Part shown: piece by piece, positions 8,818 to 18,344 of the stretch
Layout: each line of letters opens with the position of its first letter
Numbering within the stretch: the stretch's first letter is position 1
Assembly: GCF_003945385.1 (NCBI RefSeq)
Contig: NZ_AP018920.1
Span: 3,658,001 to 3,722,000 of the forward strand
Direction: 5' to 3'
DNA: 64,000 bases
Source of the DNA: Pseudonocardia autotrophica
GTDB lineage: Bacteria; Actinomycetota; Actinomycetes; Mycobacteriales; Pseudonocardiaceae
The notes under the pieces: model-generated
What the model saw: only the letters and a program-made list of their open reading frames with translations
The model's database searches: none
What the model was told of the DNA's origin: nothing
Made by a program: the position numbers and the translations under genes

Positions 8818-9102
8818 ATGTCAGCTGAGGTGAACGACGGTGGATCAGCCGAGGTGGTCGTCAACCAGGACGGGCGCATCCTCATCCCGGCCCAGATCCG
8901 TCGAGACCTCCGGATGACCGCCGGATCGACCCTGCTCCTGTCCGTCGAGGACGGACGTGTGGTGCTCGAGACCCGTGAGCAGCTCATCGCCCGGATGCGT
9001 CAGGAGATCGCCGAATCCTGGACCGGTGACCCCGACACCTCCCCGGCCGACGAGCTGATCGCCGAGCGTCGTGCCGAGGCGGCCGCCGAGAACGCCCGAT
9101 GA
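8818..9102 (+). CDS. vapB: AbrB-fold antitoxin of a VapBC-type module
   Basis: 94 residues. Residues 11-50 form a swapped-hairpin AbrB/MazE DNA-binding domain (NQDGRILIPAQIRRDLRM, then GSTLLLSVEDGRVVLE). The C-terminal tail, rich in Glu and Ala, is the part expected to wrap the toxin. It overlaps the PIN toxin gene by 4 bases (ATGA), the standard antitoxin-first arrangement. It should neutralise VapC and repress its own promoter through the direct repeats upstream. The N-terminal position of the AbrB domain is clear; the name VapB rests on the partner. Confidence 0.85.
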   Translation: MSAEVNDGGSAEVVVNQDGRILIPAQIRRDLRMTAGSTLLLSVEDGRVVLETREQLIARMRQEIAESWTGDPDTSPADELIAERRAEAAAENAR

Positions 9103-9491
9103 CCCCGGCCGGGCCGGCAGTGCTGGACGCCTCCGCGGTCCTGGCCTGGCTGCGCGCCGAGCCCGGCGCCGAGGTCGTCGACACGTACCTGCCCGCCGCG
9201 GTGCTCTCGGCGGTCAACCTCGCCGAGGTGCACCAGAAACTCGCCCAGCACGGCGTCGACGCCGACCGGGCCATCGCCCGCCTGCGCACCGTCGGGATCC
9301 GGATCGAGCCACTCGATGTCGCCGACGCGACCGCCGCGGCGAAGCTGTGGCCCACCACCCGGACGGCGGGGCTGTCCCTCGGCGACCGGTGCTGTCTCGC
9401 ACTGGCCGCTCGCCTCGCAGGTCCTGCGATCACCGCCGACCAGGCGTGGACAGGGCTCGATCTCGACGTCACTGTCGTAGCGATCCGCTAG
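9099..9491 (+). CDS. vapC: PIN-domain ribonuclease toxin (VapC family)
   Basis: 130 residues, the usual VapC length. The acidic metal-binding set is complete: Asp10 in VLDASAVLAWL, Glu43 in NLAEVHQKL, Asp96 in LSLGDRCCLALA and Asp114 in TADQAW. Such toxins cut specific RNAs, often tRNA or the sarcin-ricin loop, when the antitoxin is degraded. The target cannot be predicted. It follows vapB with a 4-base overlap and converges on gcvP across a terminator hairpin. Confidence 0.88.
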   Translation: MTPAGPAVLDASAVLAWLRAEPGAEVVDTYLPAAVLSAVNLAEVHQKLAQHGVDADRAIARLRTVGIRIEPLDVADATAAAKLWPTTRTAGLSLGDRCCLALAARLAGPAITADQAWTGLDLDVTVVAIR

Positions 9492-9657
9492 CGAGTCCCG
9501 CGACCGCAGCCGCGCCGACCGCCGGCAGCCGGCGATGCCCGACACCTGCGTGGATACCCGCTGGATCCTCGTTCGAGACGAACAGCCACCCGGCTCCTCC
9601 GTGCCGGCCCCCGGCCCGCACCGAACACCCGGCTGGTCACCCGCTCTGCGGCTGCTG

Positions 9658-9688
9658 AGTCCCGCCCGCCGAGGGGACGGGCGGGACT
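9658..9688 (-). terminator. Hairpin terminator between vapC and gcvP
   Basis: Perfect 11-base inverted repeat AGTCCCGCCCG / CGGGCGGGACT with a 9-base loop, 8 bases past the gcvP stop and 167 bases past the vapC stop. It is placed to terminate gcvP and can act on both strands. There is no T-run on either side, as is common in high-GC actinobacteria. Confidence 0.7.
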
Positions 9689-9695
9689 TCACGGG

Positions 9696-12575
<2,880 letters not shown>

Positions 12576-12639
12576 GGCGCCTCCGAAGGTGACGGCTCGG
12601 GCGGGGCAGGGCTGTGTCGCCCCTCCCCTCTGTCCGTAC

Positions 12640-12830
12640 CCGCGATCCGGGCGCCTGAGAGATTCACCCGAGGCTTCGGGCTTTCCCCGTCGGCGGACGG
12701 ACTCCCCGTGGTGGTCCGTCGCTTTCCAGAGGCGTCTGTACCGAGCGGTCCTGGTGCCTGAGAGGTTCCGGGAAGGGATTTGCTCCTTCGGCGCCCGGTC
12801 GTGCTGCCCCGGGTCTCTCCCGCTCGGTGT
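12640..12830 (-). ncRNA. Tandem glycine riboswitch upstream of gcvP
   Basis: Read on the minus strand, two glycine aptamers follow one another. Aptamer 1 starts with GCGGGAGAGACC and contains CCGAAGGAGCAA and CCTCTCAGGCACC. It is closed by a perfect 8-base P1 stem CCGAGCGG (12820-12827) / CCGCTCGG (12741-12748). Aptamer 2 contains CTCTGGAAAGCGACGGACC, GGGGAAAGCCCGAAG and ATCTCTCAGGCGCCC. These are the diagnostic conserved blocks of glycine riboswitches. The 64 bases between aptamer 2 and the gcvP GTG are the expression platform. It would turn gcvP on when glycine is abundant. Boundaries are approximate to about 5 bases. Confidence 0.93.
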
Positions 12831-12847
12831 CAACGACTACCGGAGAG

Positions 12848-12853
12848 AGGATA
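12848..12853 (-). promoter_or_regulatory. Candidate -10 box for the gcvP riboswitch transcript
   Basis: TATCCT on the minus strand places a transcription start near 12841, about 14 bases before the first riboswitch stem. No clear -35 is seen 17 bases upstream (GTGGAA there). Confidence 0.5.
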
Positions 12854-12914
12854 ACCGGTTCGGTCAGTATTTCCACGGCACCGGGCTCCGCTCCGGCACG
12901 CCAGGCTTCCCGGC

Positions 12915-13214
12915 ATGTCGAACAGCAACGCTCCGAGCCCCGTCCCCGCCACCACGGCCGCCTTCCACCTGCAGGCGGTGCTGTCCTTCGGCGTCTCGCT
13001 GGCCGCGGTCGTCATCGGGACCTTCTACCTGCCCGTCGACGGGTGGGTGAAGGCCTTCCTCGCGATCGCGGTGCTCTACGCCATCACCTCGGCGTTCACG
13101 CTGGCCAAGTGCGTCCGCGACAAGCAGGAGAGCCTGACCGTGGTGAACCGGGTCGATCAGGCTCGGCTGGAGAAGCTGATCGCCGAGCACGACCCGTTCC
13201 GCTCCGTCGCGTGA
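12915..13214 (+). CDS. YiaA/YiaB-type two-helix membrane protein
   Basis: 99 residues with two membrane helices (about 18-40, FHLQAVLSFGVSLAAVVIGTF, and 44-65, VKAFLAIAVLYAITSAFTLA). The motif AKCVRDKQE follows, and the C-terminal tail is cytosolic and charged. This is the YiaAB two-helix domain, whose molecular function is unknown. It is the only plus-strand gene inside an otherwise minus-strand block, placed between gcvP and the MerR regulator. No Shine-Dalgarno sequence is evident before the ATG. Confidence 0.75.
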   Translation: MSNSNAPSPVPATTAAFHLQAVLSFGVSLAAVVIGTFYLPVDGWVKAFLAIAVLYAITSAFTLAKCVRDKQESLTVVNRVDQARLEKLIAEHDPFRSVA

Positions 13215-13218
13215 CCGG

Positions 13219-13236
13219 TGACCGGCCCGCCGGTCA
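13219..13236. terminator. Bidirectional hairpin between yiaAB-like gene and merR
   Basis: Perfect stem TGACCGG / CCGGTCA with loop CCCG. The right arm contains the merR stop codon (13234-13236), and the hairpin begins 4 bases after the YiaAB stop. One compact element serves both convergent genes. Confidence 0.6.
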
Positions 13237-13848
13237 GGAGATGGCGCGCCGCGACCGGCGCCGGGCCAGCTCGTCCTCCGGGGACTCGTCGACGGTGCCA
13301 CCGTCGGCCCGCTCCGCCGGGAAGTCCTTGATCACACCGCTGATCTCGCGCATCGCGCCCGAGACGGCGATCCCGAAGACACCCTGGCCGCCCTGCAGCA
13401 GATCGACGACCTCCTCCGGGGAGGTGCACTCGTAGACGGTGGTGCCGTCGGAGAACAGGGTGATCCCGGCAAGATCTCTTATCCCGCGCCGGCGCAGGTG
13501 CTCGACCGCGATCCGGATGTTCTGCAACGAGACCCCGGCGTCGAGCAGCCGCTTCACGATCTTCAGGACGAGTACGTCCTTGAACGAGTACAGCCGCTGG
13601 CTGCCCGATCCGGCAGCCCCGCGGATGGAGGGCACCACCAGCCCGGTCCGTGCCCAGTAGTCGAGCTGCCGGTAGGTGATACCGACGACCTGGCACGCGG
13701 TCGGGCCGCGGAAGCCGACGAGGCGATCGGACACCCCGTCCAGCCCCTCACCGACGAGCGGGTCCGGGAACAGCTCTGCCTGCCCCGGCCCCTCGGGTGG
13801 TGGCGTCTGCACCGCGTGGTCTCCCTCGGTCGGCCGCACCGTGGCCAT
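13234..13848 (-). CDS. MerR-family regulator, Rv1830-like
   Basis: 204 residues from the ATG at 13848, which follows AAGGTGAGG. A start at 13899 adds 17 residues without a Shine-Dalgarno match. The winged helix is well conserved (GPTACQVVGITYRQLDYWAR, then GSQRLYSFKDVLVLKIVKRL), followed by ITLFSDGTTVYECTSPEEVVDLLQ and VFGIAVSGAMRE. This pattern and the position beside the bifunctional nuclease match the second MerR protein of the mycobacterial garA-gcv locus (Rv1830). That protein differs from the FtsR/Rv1828 protein, which is absent here. Effector and targets are unknown. Confidence 0.85.
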   Translation of the reverse strand: MATVRPTEGDHAVQTPPPEGPGQAELFPDPLVGEGLDGVSDRLVGFRGPTACQVVGITYRQLDYWARTGLVVPSIRGAAGSGSQRLYSFKDVLVLKIVKRLLDAGVSLQNIRIAVEHLRRRGIRDLAGITLFSDGTTVYECTSPEEVVDLLQGGQGVFGIAVSGAMREISGVIKDFPAERADGGTVDESPEDELARRRSRRAIS

Positions 13849-13850
13849 CC

Positions 13851-13880
13851 TCACCTTCCCATCACTCTCGGTGAAGGTGA
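13851..13880. promoter_or_regulatory. Inverted repeat at the merR start
   Basis: TCACCTTC (13851-13858) and GAAGGTGA (13873-13880) form a perfect 8-base inverted repeat with a nested TCAC/GTGA pair inside. It lies directly before the chosen merR start and includes its Shine-Dalgarno region. It is a candidate autoregulatory site, or a hairpin hiding the ribosome binding site. Confidence 0.35.
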
Positions 13881-14051
13881 GTTGCACGGATGTCATCAAC
13901 GCAGATGACGGTAGGCGCGGCGGCCGGAGTGGTCAACGCGGCTCGCCGACACGGCCGTGCCGCACAACGCCAGGTGACGTGGCACGGGACGGGCCGGACA
14001 CGCCGAGCGGCATCCGATGTCGCCGAACGGTCCGGAACGCCCGATCGGGTG

Positions 14052-14528
14052 TCACCCGGGCTGGGCTCCGCGGAAGTCCTCCGGCGACACCGAGTCGAGG
14101 AACTCGCGGAACTTCTCGACCTCGTCCTCCTGCTCGTCGGGGATGACGAGCCCGGCCTCGGCCAGCACGCTCTCGTCGGCGTGCACCGGGACTCCGGTCC
14201 GCAGTGCCAGCGCGATCGAGTCGCTCGGCCGTGCGGAGACCGTCACGCCGCCGTCGAAGATCAGCTCGGCGTAGAAGGTGCCCTCCTGCAGGTCGGTCAC
14301 CCGTACCTGCTCCAGCCGCCGCCCCAGCGCCCCGATGACGTCCTTGAGCAGATCGTGGGTCAGTGGCCGGGCCGGCTTCACCCCCTGCTGCTCGAGAGCT
14401 ATGGCAGTCGCCTCGACCGATCCGATCCAGATCGGGAGGTAGCGATCACCGTTCGTCTCCCGCAGCAACAGGATCGGCTGGTTCGCCGGGAGTTCGACCC
14501 GGACGCCCACGACGCGCATCTCGCTCAT
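14052..14528 (-). CDS. DUF151 bifunctional nuclease family protein
   Basis: 158 residues covering the whole DUF151 domain: MRVVGVRVELPANQPILLLRE, YLPIWIGSVEATAIAL, then RPSDSIALALRTGVPV. The acidic C-terminus is PDEQEDEVEKFREFLD. Members have RNase and DNase activity in plants and are conserved but little studied in bacteria; the mycobacterial equivalent is Rv1829. GGGGAGG lies 7 bases before the ATG. A TAGCGT -10 box (minus strand, 14669-14674) would give a 5' leader of about 130 bases. Gene order merR - this gene - garA matches mycobacteria apart from the missing FtsR gene. Confidence 0.9.
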   Translation of the reverse strand: MSEMRVVGVRVELPANQPILLLRETNGDRYLPIWIGSVEATAIALEQQGVKPARPLTHDLLKDVIGALGRRLEQVRVTDLQEGTFYAELIFDGGVTVSARPSDSIALALRTGVPVHADESVLAEAGLVIPDEQEDEVEKFREFLDSVSPEDFRGAQPG

Positions 14529-14753
14529 CAGCCCGCCTCCCCGGCCCTGTCGGGCCTGTCGGCCGCCCGGGATGGACCCGCCACCCCGGCCGCCCTGATC
14601 GCCTTGCTCGCCCTGGTCCGCGCCCTGGGAGCTGTGGTCGCTCGTACCGCTGCCACCGACACGTTCCGACGCTACACGGGCGGGGCCACCGATGCGCGCC
14701 TCCGGACGGGGTGTGCGAGCGTCCTTTCGACGATCGTCACACGCCCGTCCTTC

Positions 14754-14781
14754 CCGCGGCGTGTCGACTGGACCGCCGCGG
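14754..14781 (-). terminator. Hairpin after garA
   Basis: Perfect 8-base stem CCGCGGCG / CGCCGCGG with a 12-base loop, starting 5 bases after the garA stop on the minus strand. It would separate garA from the downstream nuclease gene. Confidence 0.55.
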
Positions 14782-14786
14782 ATGGA

Positions 14787-15239
14787 TCAGCCCCGGGGGT
14801 CGCCCTCGCGGGGGCCGGTCAGGAAGACCAGCCGGAACTTGCCGATCTGGACCTCGTCGCCGTTCGCGAGCACCGCCGTGTCGACCGGCTCGCGATTGAC
14901 GTAGGTGCCGTTGAGGCTGCCGACGTCGACCACGACGAACTCGCCCGCGTCACGCCGGAACTCGGCGTGCCGGCGGGACACCGTGACGTCGTCGAGGAAG
15001 ATGTCGCTGTCGGGGTGCCGGCCGGCGCTGGTGGTCGGCACGTCGAGCAGGAAGCGCGAACCGGCGTTCGGACCGCGCCGGACCACCAGCAGGGCCGACC
15101 CGGCGGGTAGCCCGTCGACGCCGGAGACGGCGGGCTCGGCGCTCGGCTGCTCCACATCGGCGAGGAAGTCCGCCCGGAAGACCGATGTGGTCTCCGGTGC
15201 GCGCTCCGGCGGCACGTCGCGCGGGTCGTTCGTGGTCAC
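14787..15239 (-). CDS. garA: GarA/OdhI-type FHA regulator of 2-oxoglutarate metabolism
   Basis: 150 residues. The GTG at 15239 follows GGAGGAGGAG by 9 bases; upstream in-frame codons are not supported. The N-terminal ETTSVF motif (Thr17-Thr18) is the phosphorylation site used by PknB and PknG in mycobacterial GarA and corynebacterial OdhI. The FHA domain (about 65-145) keeps GRHPDSDIFLDD, SRRHAEF and GSLNGTYVN. In those species unphosphorylated GarA binds and inhibits 2-oxoglutarate dehydrogenase and tunes glutamate metabolism; phosphorylation locks it by self-binding. It lies next to gcvH, as in mycobacteria. Confidence 0.95.
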   Translation of the reverse strand: MTTNDPRDVPPERAPETTSVFRADFLADVEQPSAEPAVSGVDGLPAGSALLVVRRGPNAGSRFLLDVPTTSAGRHPDSDIFLDDVTVSRRHAEFRRDAGEFVVVDVGSLNGTYVNREPVDTAVLANGDEVQIGKFRLVFLTGPREGDPRG

Positions 15240-15398
15240 CTCGGGGTCTCCTCCTCCGGAAACGGGAATCCCGGACACGGTCCGGGTGATGCAGGCAGGC
15301 CGTCCGCCGTGATCGCTCTGTCGCGGTGTTGTCTCGGCCGGCTGCGGTGTCGACGTGTCAGGGGGACCGAACCTACCTGCCCGGGTGTCACCGCGATA

Positions 15399-15439
15399 CG
15401 TCAGGCGGTGGCGTCCGGGCGACACTTGCGTCAGGCGGT
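15399..15439. repeat. Two 11-base direct repeats upstream of garA
   Basis: CGTCAGGCGGT occurs at 15399-15409 and again at 15429-15439, exactly 30 bases apart, in the 212-base gcvH-garA spacer. A spacing of three helical turns suits a dimer-of-dimers binding site on one face of the DNA. Confidence 0.4.
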
Positions 15440-15451
15440 CGCCGAGGTCGG

Positions 15452-15844
15452 TCAGGAGCCCTCGGCGAGCCGGCGGTAGGCCTCTGCGTCGAGCGGCCCG
15501 GCCGGCGTCGCACCGTCGGCGAGCCGCAGGTCGATGATCCAGCCGTCGCCGTACGGAGCGGAGTTGATCAGCTCCGGACCGGCGTCCAGTGCCTCGTTCA
15601 CGGCGACGACCTCGCCTGGCACCGGGGCGTAGATGTCCGACACCGATTTGGTCGACTCGACCTCACCCATCGCGTCGCCCACGGAGAGGGTGTCGCCGAC
15701 CGTCGGAAGCTGGACGAACACGACATCGCCCAGCTGCGACTGGGCATGATCGGTGATGCCGATCCGGACCACCCCGTTCCCGGTGTCGCGCACCCACTCG
15801 TGGGCCTCGGTGTAGGTCAGGTCCGACGGAATCTCCGAACTCAC
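15452..15844 (-). CDS. gcvH: Glycine cleavage system H-protein
   Basis: 130 residues, the full lipoyl-carrier protein. Lys66 in EVESTKSVSDIYAP is the lipoylated residue, and YTEAHEWVR and GITDHAQSQLGDVVFVQLP are the family landmarks. It shuttles the aminomethyl group between the P- and T-proteins. The GTG start at 15844 is preceded by TAGGCT (15851-15856, minus strand) with a 6-base gap. A leaderless mRNA separate from pgsA therefore looks likely, even though the pgsA stop codon overlaps that -10 box. Confidence 0.97.
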   Translation of the reverse strand: MSSEIPSDLTYTEAHEWVRDTGNGVVRIGITDHAQSQLGDVVFVQLPTVGDTLSVGDAMGEVESTKSVSDIYAPVPGEVVAVNEALDAGPELINSAPYGDGWIIDLRLADGATPAGPLDAEAYRRLAEGS

Positions 15845-15850
15845 GCAGTG

Positions 15851-15856
15851 AGCCTA
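15851..15856 (-). promoter_or_regulatory. -10 box of gcvH
   Basis: TAGGCT on the minus strand, 6 bases before the gcvH GTG, consistent with transcription starting at the first base of the start codon. It overlaps the TAG stop of the upstream phosphatidyltransferase gene. Confidence 0.6.
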
Positions 15857-16576
15857 GCGCCCGCCATCCGGGTGATCGAAGCGGGTCGTCGGGGGTGGGA
15901 ACGGGCTGCGCAGCGCCAGCACGAACTGCGCGATGTACAGCAGGCCGGACCACATGTAGAGGGCGACGCCCCAGATCGCGAAGGCGTGTGCGATCACCCG
16001 GACGGCGGTCTCCGCGGCGGACGGCCCGTCACCGAGAAGGAGCAACGGGAAGGCGTAGAGCAGCACGAAGGTCGCCGCCTTGCCCAGGTAGATCACCTCG
16101 AACGGGCCGTAGCCACGGCGGCGCAGCACGAGCACGCAGACCGCCAGCACCACGTCCCTGGCCAGCAGCGCGGCCACCGCCCACCACGGCACGATGTCGC
16201 GGATCGCGAGACCGATCAGTGCGGCGAGGATGTAGAGCCGGTCGACCGCCGGATCGAGCATCGCGCCGAACCGGCTGTACTGGTCGAGGACCCGGGCCAG
16301 TTTGCCGTCCAGCCAGTCGGTGAAGCCGCCGATCGCCAGCACCGCGACGGCCCAGCCGTCGGCCTGCGGGCCCAGCATCAGCCACAGGAACAGCGGGACG
16401 CCGGCCAGCCGCAGCATGCTCAGCGCGTTCGGCACCGTCCAGAGCCGATCGTCGCCGGTGGGCGGTCCGGCGACCTCGTGTACCGAGTCCCGGACGGTGT
16501 CGCGCACCGTGTCCCGGGCCTCGCGGGCGCCGCGTCGGACCGCCGCGGCCCTGCCCGTATCGGATTCCCCGCCCAC
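15854..16576 (-). CDS. CDP-alcohol phosphatidyltransferase (PgsA2-like)
   Basis: 240 residues. The family signature is complete: Asp87, Asp90, Gly91 and Arg95 in DWLDGKLAR, then Asp108 and Asp112 in GAMLDPAVD. About six membrane helices follow from residue 50. A charged 45-residue N-terminal extension (RDTVRDTVRDSVHE) lies in the cytosol. Such enzymes swap CMP on CDP-diacylglycerol for an alcohol. The equivalent position in mycobacteria holds pgsA2 (Rv1822), but whether the acceptor here is glycerol phosphate, phosphatidylglycerol or another alcohol is open. The GTG is preceded by TAGGCT with a 6-base gap (leaderless). Confidence 0.88.
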   Translation of the reverse strand: MGGESDTGRAAAVRRGAREARDTVRDTVRDSVHEVAGPPTGDDRLWTVPNALSMLRLAGVPLFLWLMLGPQADGWAVAVLAIGGFTDWLDGKLARVLDQYSRFGAMLDPAVDRLYILAALIGLAIRDIVPWWAVAALLARDVVLAVCVLVLRRRGYGPFEVIYLGKAATFVLLYAFPLLLLGDGPSAAETAVRVIAHAFAIWGVALYMWSGLLYIAQFVLALRSPFPPPTTRFDHPDGGR

Positions 16577-16582
16577 CCGGTC

Positions 16583-16588
16583 AGCCTA
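16583..16588 (-). promoter_or_regulatory. -10 box of the phosphatidyltransferase gene
   Basis: TAGGCT on the minus strand, 6 bases before the GTG at 16576. It is the same hexamer and spacing as gcvH and vapB. Confidence 0.6.
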
Positions 16589-16638
16589 GACGGCTCCCGC
16601 ACTGTGCAGTCCGGCCCGGCGGGGTGAGGATGGGTGCC

Positions 16639-17196
16639 GTGACCGACACTCATTCCTCCCCGGGGTCCGGCCCGATCCCCGGCGGAACGCTGAAGGACAT
16701 CCAGGCTCCGCTCAAACAGCAGTACCGCGACGATCCCGGCTCCGCGGTCGTCACGCTGTCCGCGGACGGCGAGCTCGGCGCCGGGGTCGCCTGCAAGGTG
16801 ACGACCGGCCAGGCACTCGCGGAGGCCGGGCTGCACCCGGCCACCGGTGGCGACGGGACCCAGCTGTGCTCCGGGGACATGCTGCTGGAGGCGCTGGTCG
16901 CGTGTGCCGGGGTGACGCTGCGGGCGGTGGCCACCGCGCTGGAGCTCGACGTCAGCGGTGGTCTGCGGGCCGAGGGTGATCTCGACTTCCGCGGCACGCT
17001 CGGTGTCGCGAAGGACGCGCCGGTCGGCTTCCGTGACATCCGGCTGTTCCTCGACGTGGACGTCCGCTCCGGGGACGCGGCGGCCGACCCGGACACGGTC
17101 GCCACCCTGGTGAAGCTGACCGAGCGGTACTGCGTGGTGCTGCAGACGATCAAGGGCAGCGCGACCACATCGGTCGAGGTCAGGCCCGCTTCCTGA
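16639..17196 (+). CDS. OsmC-family protein
   Basis: 185 residues. The two redox-active cysteines of the OsmC/Ohr fold are present in GTQLCSGDMLLEALVACAGVTLRA. OsmC proteins reduce organic or inorganic peroxides with thiol cofactors, but some subfamilies have other roles, so the substrate is unassigned. The GTG at 16639 was chosen because GGGGTGAGGA ends 8 bases before it; ATG at 16630 and GTG at 16624 are alternatives adding 3 or 5 residues. It diverges from the phosphatidyltransferase gene. Confidence 0.85.
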   Translation: MTDTHSSPGSGPIPGGTLKDIQAPLKQQYRDDPGSAVVTLSADGELGAGVACKVTTGQALAEAGLHPATGGDGTQLCSGDMLLEALVACAGVTLRAVATALELDVSGGLRAEGDLDFRGTLGVAKDAPVGFRDIRLFLDVDVRSGDAAADPDTVATLVKLTERYCVVLQTIKGSATTSVEVRPAS

Positions 17197-17432
17197 TCCG
17201 TTCTGGTCCGTCCGGGCGTCATCCTGCTGCGCCGAACGGCTCGGACGGGGTGCCGCCACCTGCGGTCCACCGCCGGTGGCGGGCCGCTCGCCGCGTGTCA
17301 CTGTCGGTTCGGCGCCCGGTACGGTCCGAGGTCTCCGGGGGGCTCCGCGGGTCTCCGTACGGTGACGTCGTCCTCGTAGGCGTGACAGGGCGTGCCTGCC
17401 GACAGTCGGCGGCCCGCCCCGGTAGGTGACAC

Positions 17433-18344
17433 GTGATCAAGCTGGCGGACGATGTGTCGTCCGGTGATCACGTCTGCGCGATCCCGGAGAGCGTCGAGCA
17501 TCTCGGGGAGATCGCGTCCGGGTTCGTGGCGCACGGGCTGGCCCGCGGCGAGAAGGTCCTGTTCTTCGACGACGACGGTGCGGCGGACGGCTTGCTGCGC
17601 AGGATGACCGAGGACGGTCACCGGATCGACGAGCCACTCCGCACCGGGCAGCTGGAGATCCTTCCGGAGGAGGACACCCGGCGGACCTTCCGCACCCCGC
17701 TCCCGGACATCCACGCCGGGATCACCGGCAAGGTGGCCGATGCGCTGGACGCGGGCTGGACCGGCACCCGGATCACCGGGCAGATGCACGCGGCGCTCGA
17801 TCCCTCGGCGTCCGGCACGCTGCCCGAGTACGACGGGCTGCTCGCCCGGCTGATCCGGGAGAACCGGGAGAACCTCTCCGCGCTCTGCACGTTCGATCAC
17901 GTGCACTTCCCGGACGAGTCGATCGACATCATGCGCGCGCTGCACCGTGACCATCTGGCGGTGGCCGGTGCCTACGACGACGGGTTGCTGCGGATCGTCC
18001 GGCTCGGGATCGGGCACGCCCGGCTGGCCGGCGAGATCGACCACAGCAACCGCCCGAAGATCACCTCGCTGCTGCACCAGGCACTCGACGGCACGCTGCG
18101 CTCGGCCGACGCCCCGACCGACATCGGGCTCGACATGGCCTCGGTCCGGTTCGTCGACGTCGCGTCGGCGGTGGCACTGGTGCATGCGGCCGAGGGCTTC
18201 CCGTCCACCCATCGGCTGGTGCTGCACCGGGTGCGCCCCCGGGTGCAGCGGATCCTGGACCGCTGCGGTGCCGCGTTCTCGCCCCAGCTCGCCTTCGACG
18301 ACGATCCGCCCCGGCTCGCGCCACCCGCGCAGCAGGTCCGGTGA
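17433..18344 (+). CDS. MEDS-STAS regulatory protein
   Basis: 303 residues. The N-terminal MEDS domain (about 1-175, GDHVCAIPESVEHLGEIASGFVAHGL, ending CTFDHVHFP) is a sensory domain named after methanogen and DcmR proteins. It is followed by a STAS-like domain (about 195-290, LDMASVRFVDVASAVALVHAAEGF) of the anti-sigma-factor antagonist type. The GTG at 17433 lies 4 bases after TAGGTG. It overlaps the next gene by 4 bases (GTGA). Together they look like a partner-switching pair in which a small-molecule signal controls a sigma factor. No sigma factor gene is in the window. Confidence 0.78.
   Translation: MIKLADDVSSGDHVCAIPESVEHLGEIASGFVAHGLARGEKVLFFDDDGAADGLLRRMTEDGHRIDEPLRTGQLEILPEEDTRRTFRTPLPDIHAGITGKVADALDAGWTGTRITGQMHAALDPSASGTLPEYDGLLARLIRENRENLSALCTFDHVHFPDESIDIMRALHRDHLAVAGAYDDGLLRIVRLGIGHARLAGEIDHSNRPKITSLLHQALDGTLRSADAPTDIGLDMASVRFVDVASAVALVHAAEGFPSTHRLVLHRVRPRVQRILDRCGAAFSPQLAFDDDPPRLAPPAQQVR

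Noticed and set aside
9566..9582. GTTCGAGAC resembling a tRNA T-loop
   Set aside because: It is a short GTTCG/CGAAC hairpin without acceptor, D or anticodon arms.
12576..12833. N-terminal extension of GcvP to 12833
   Set aside because: The frame passes through the glycine riboswitch; the GTG at 12575 has a Shine-Dalgarno sequence and gives the normal N-terminus.
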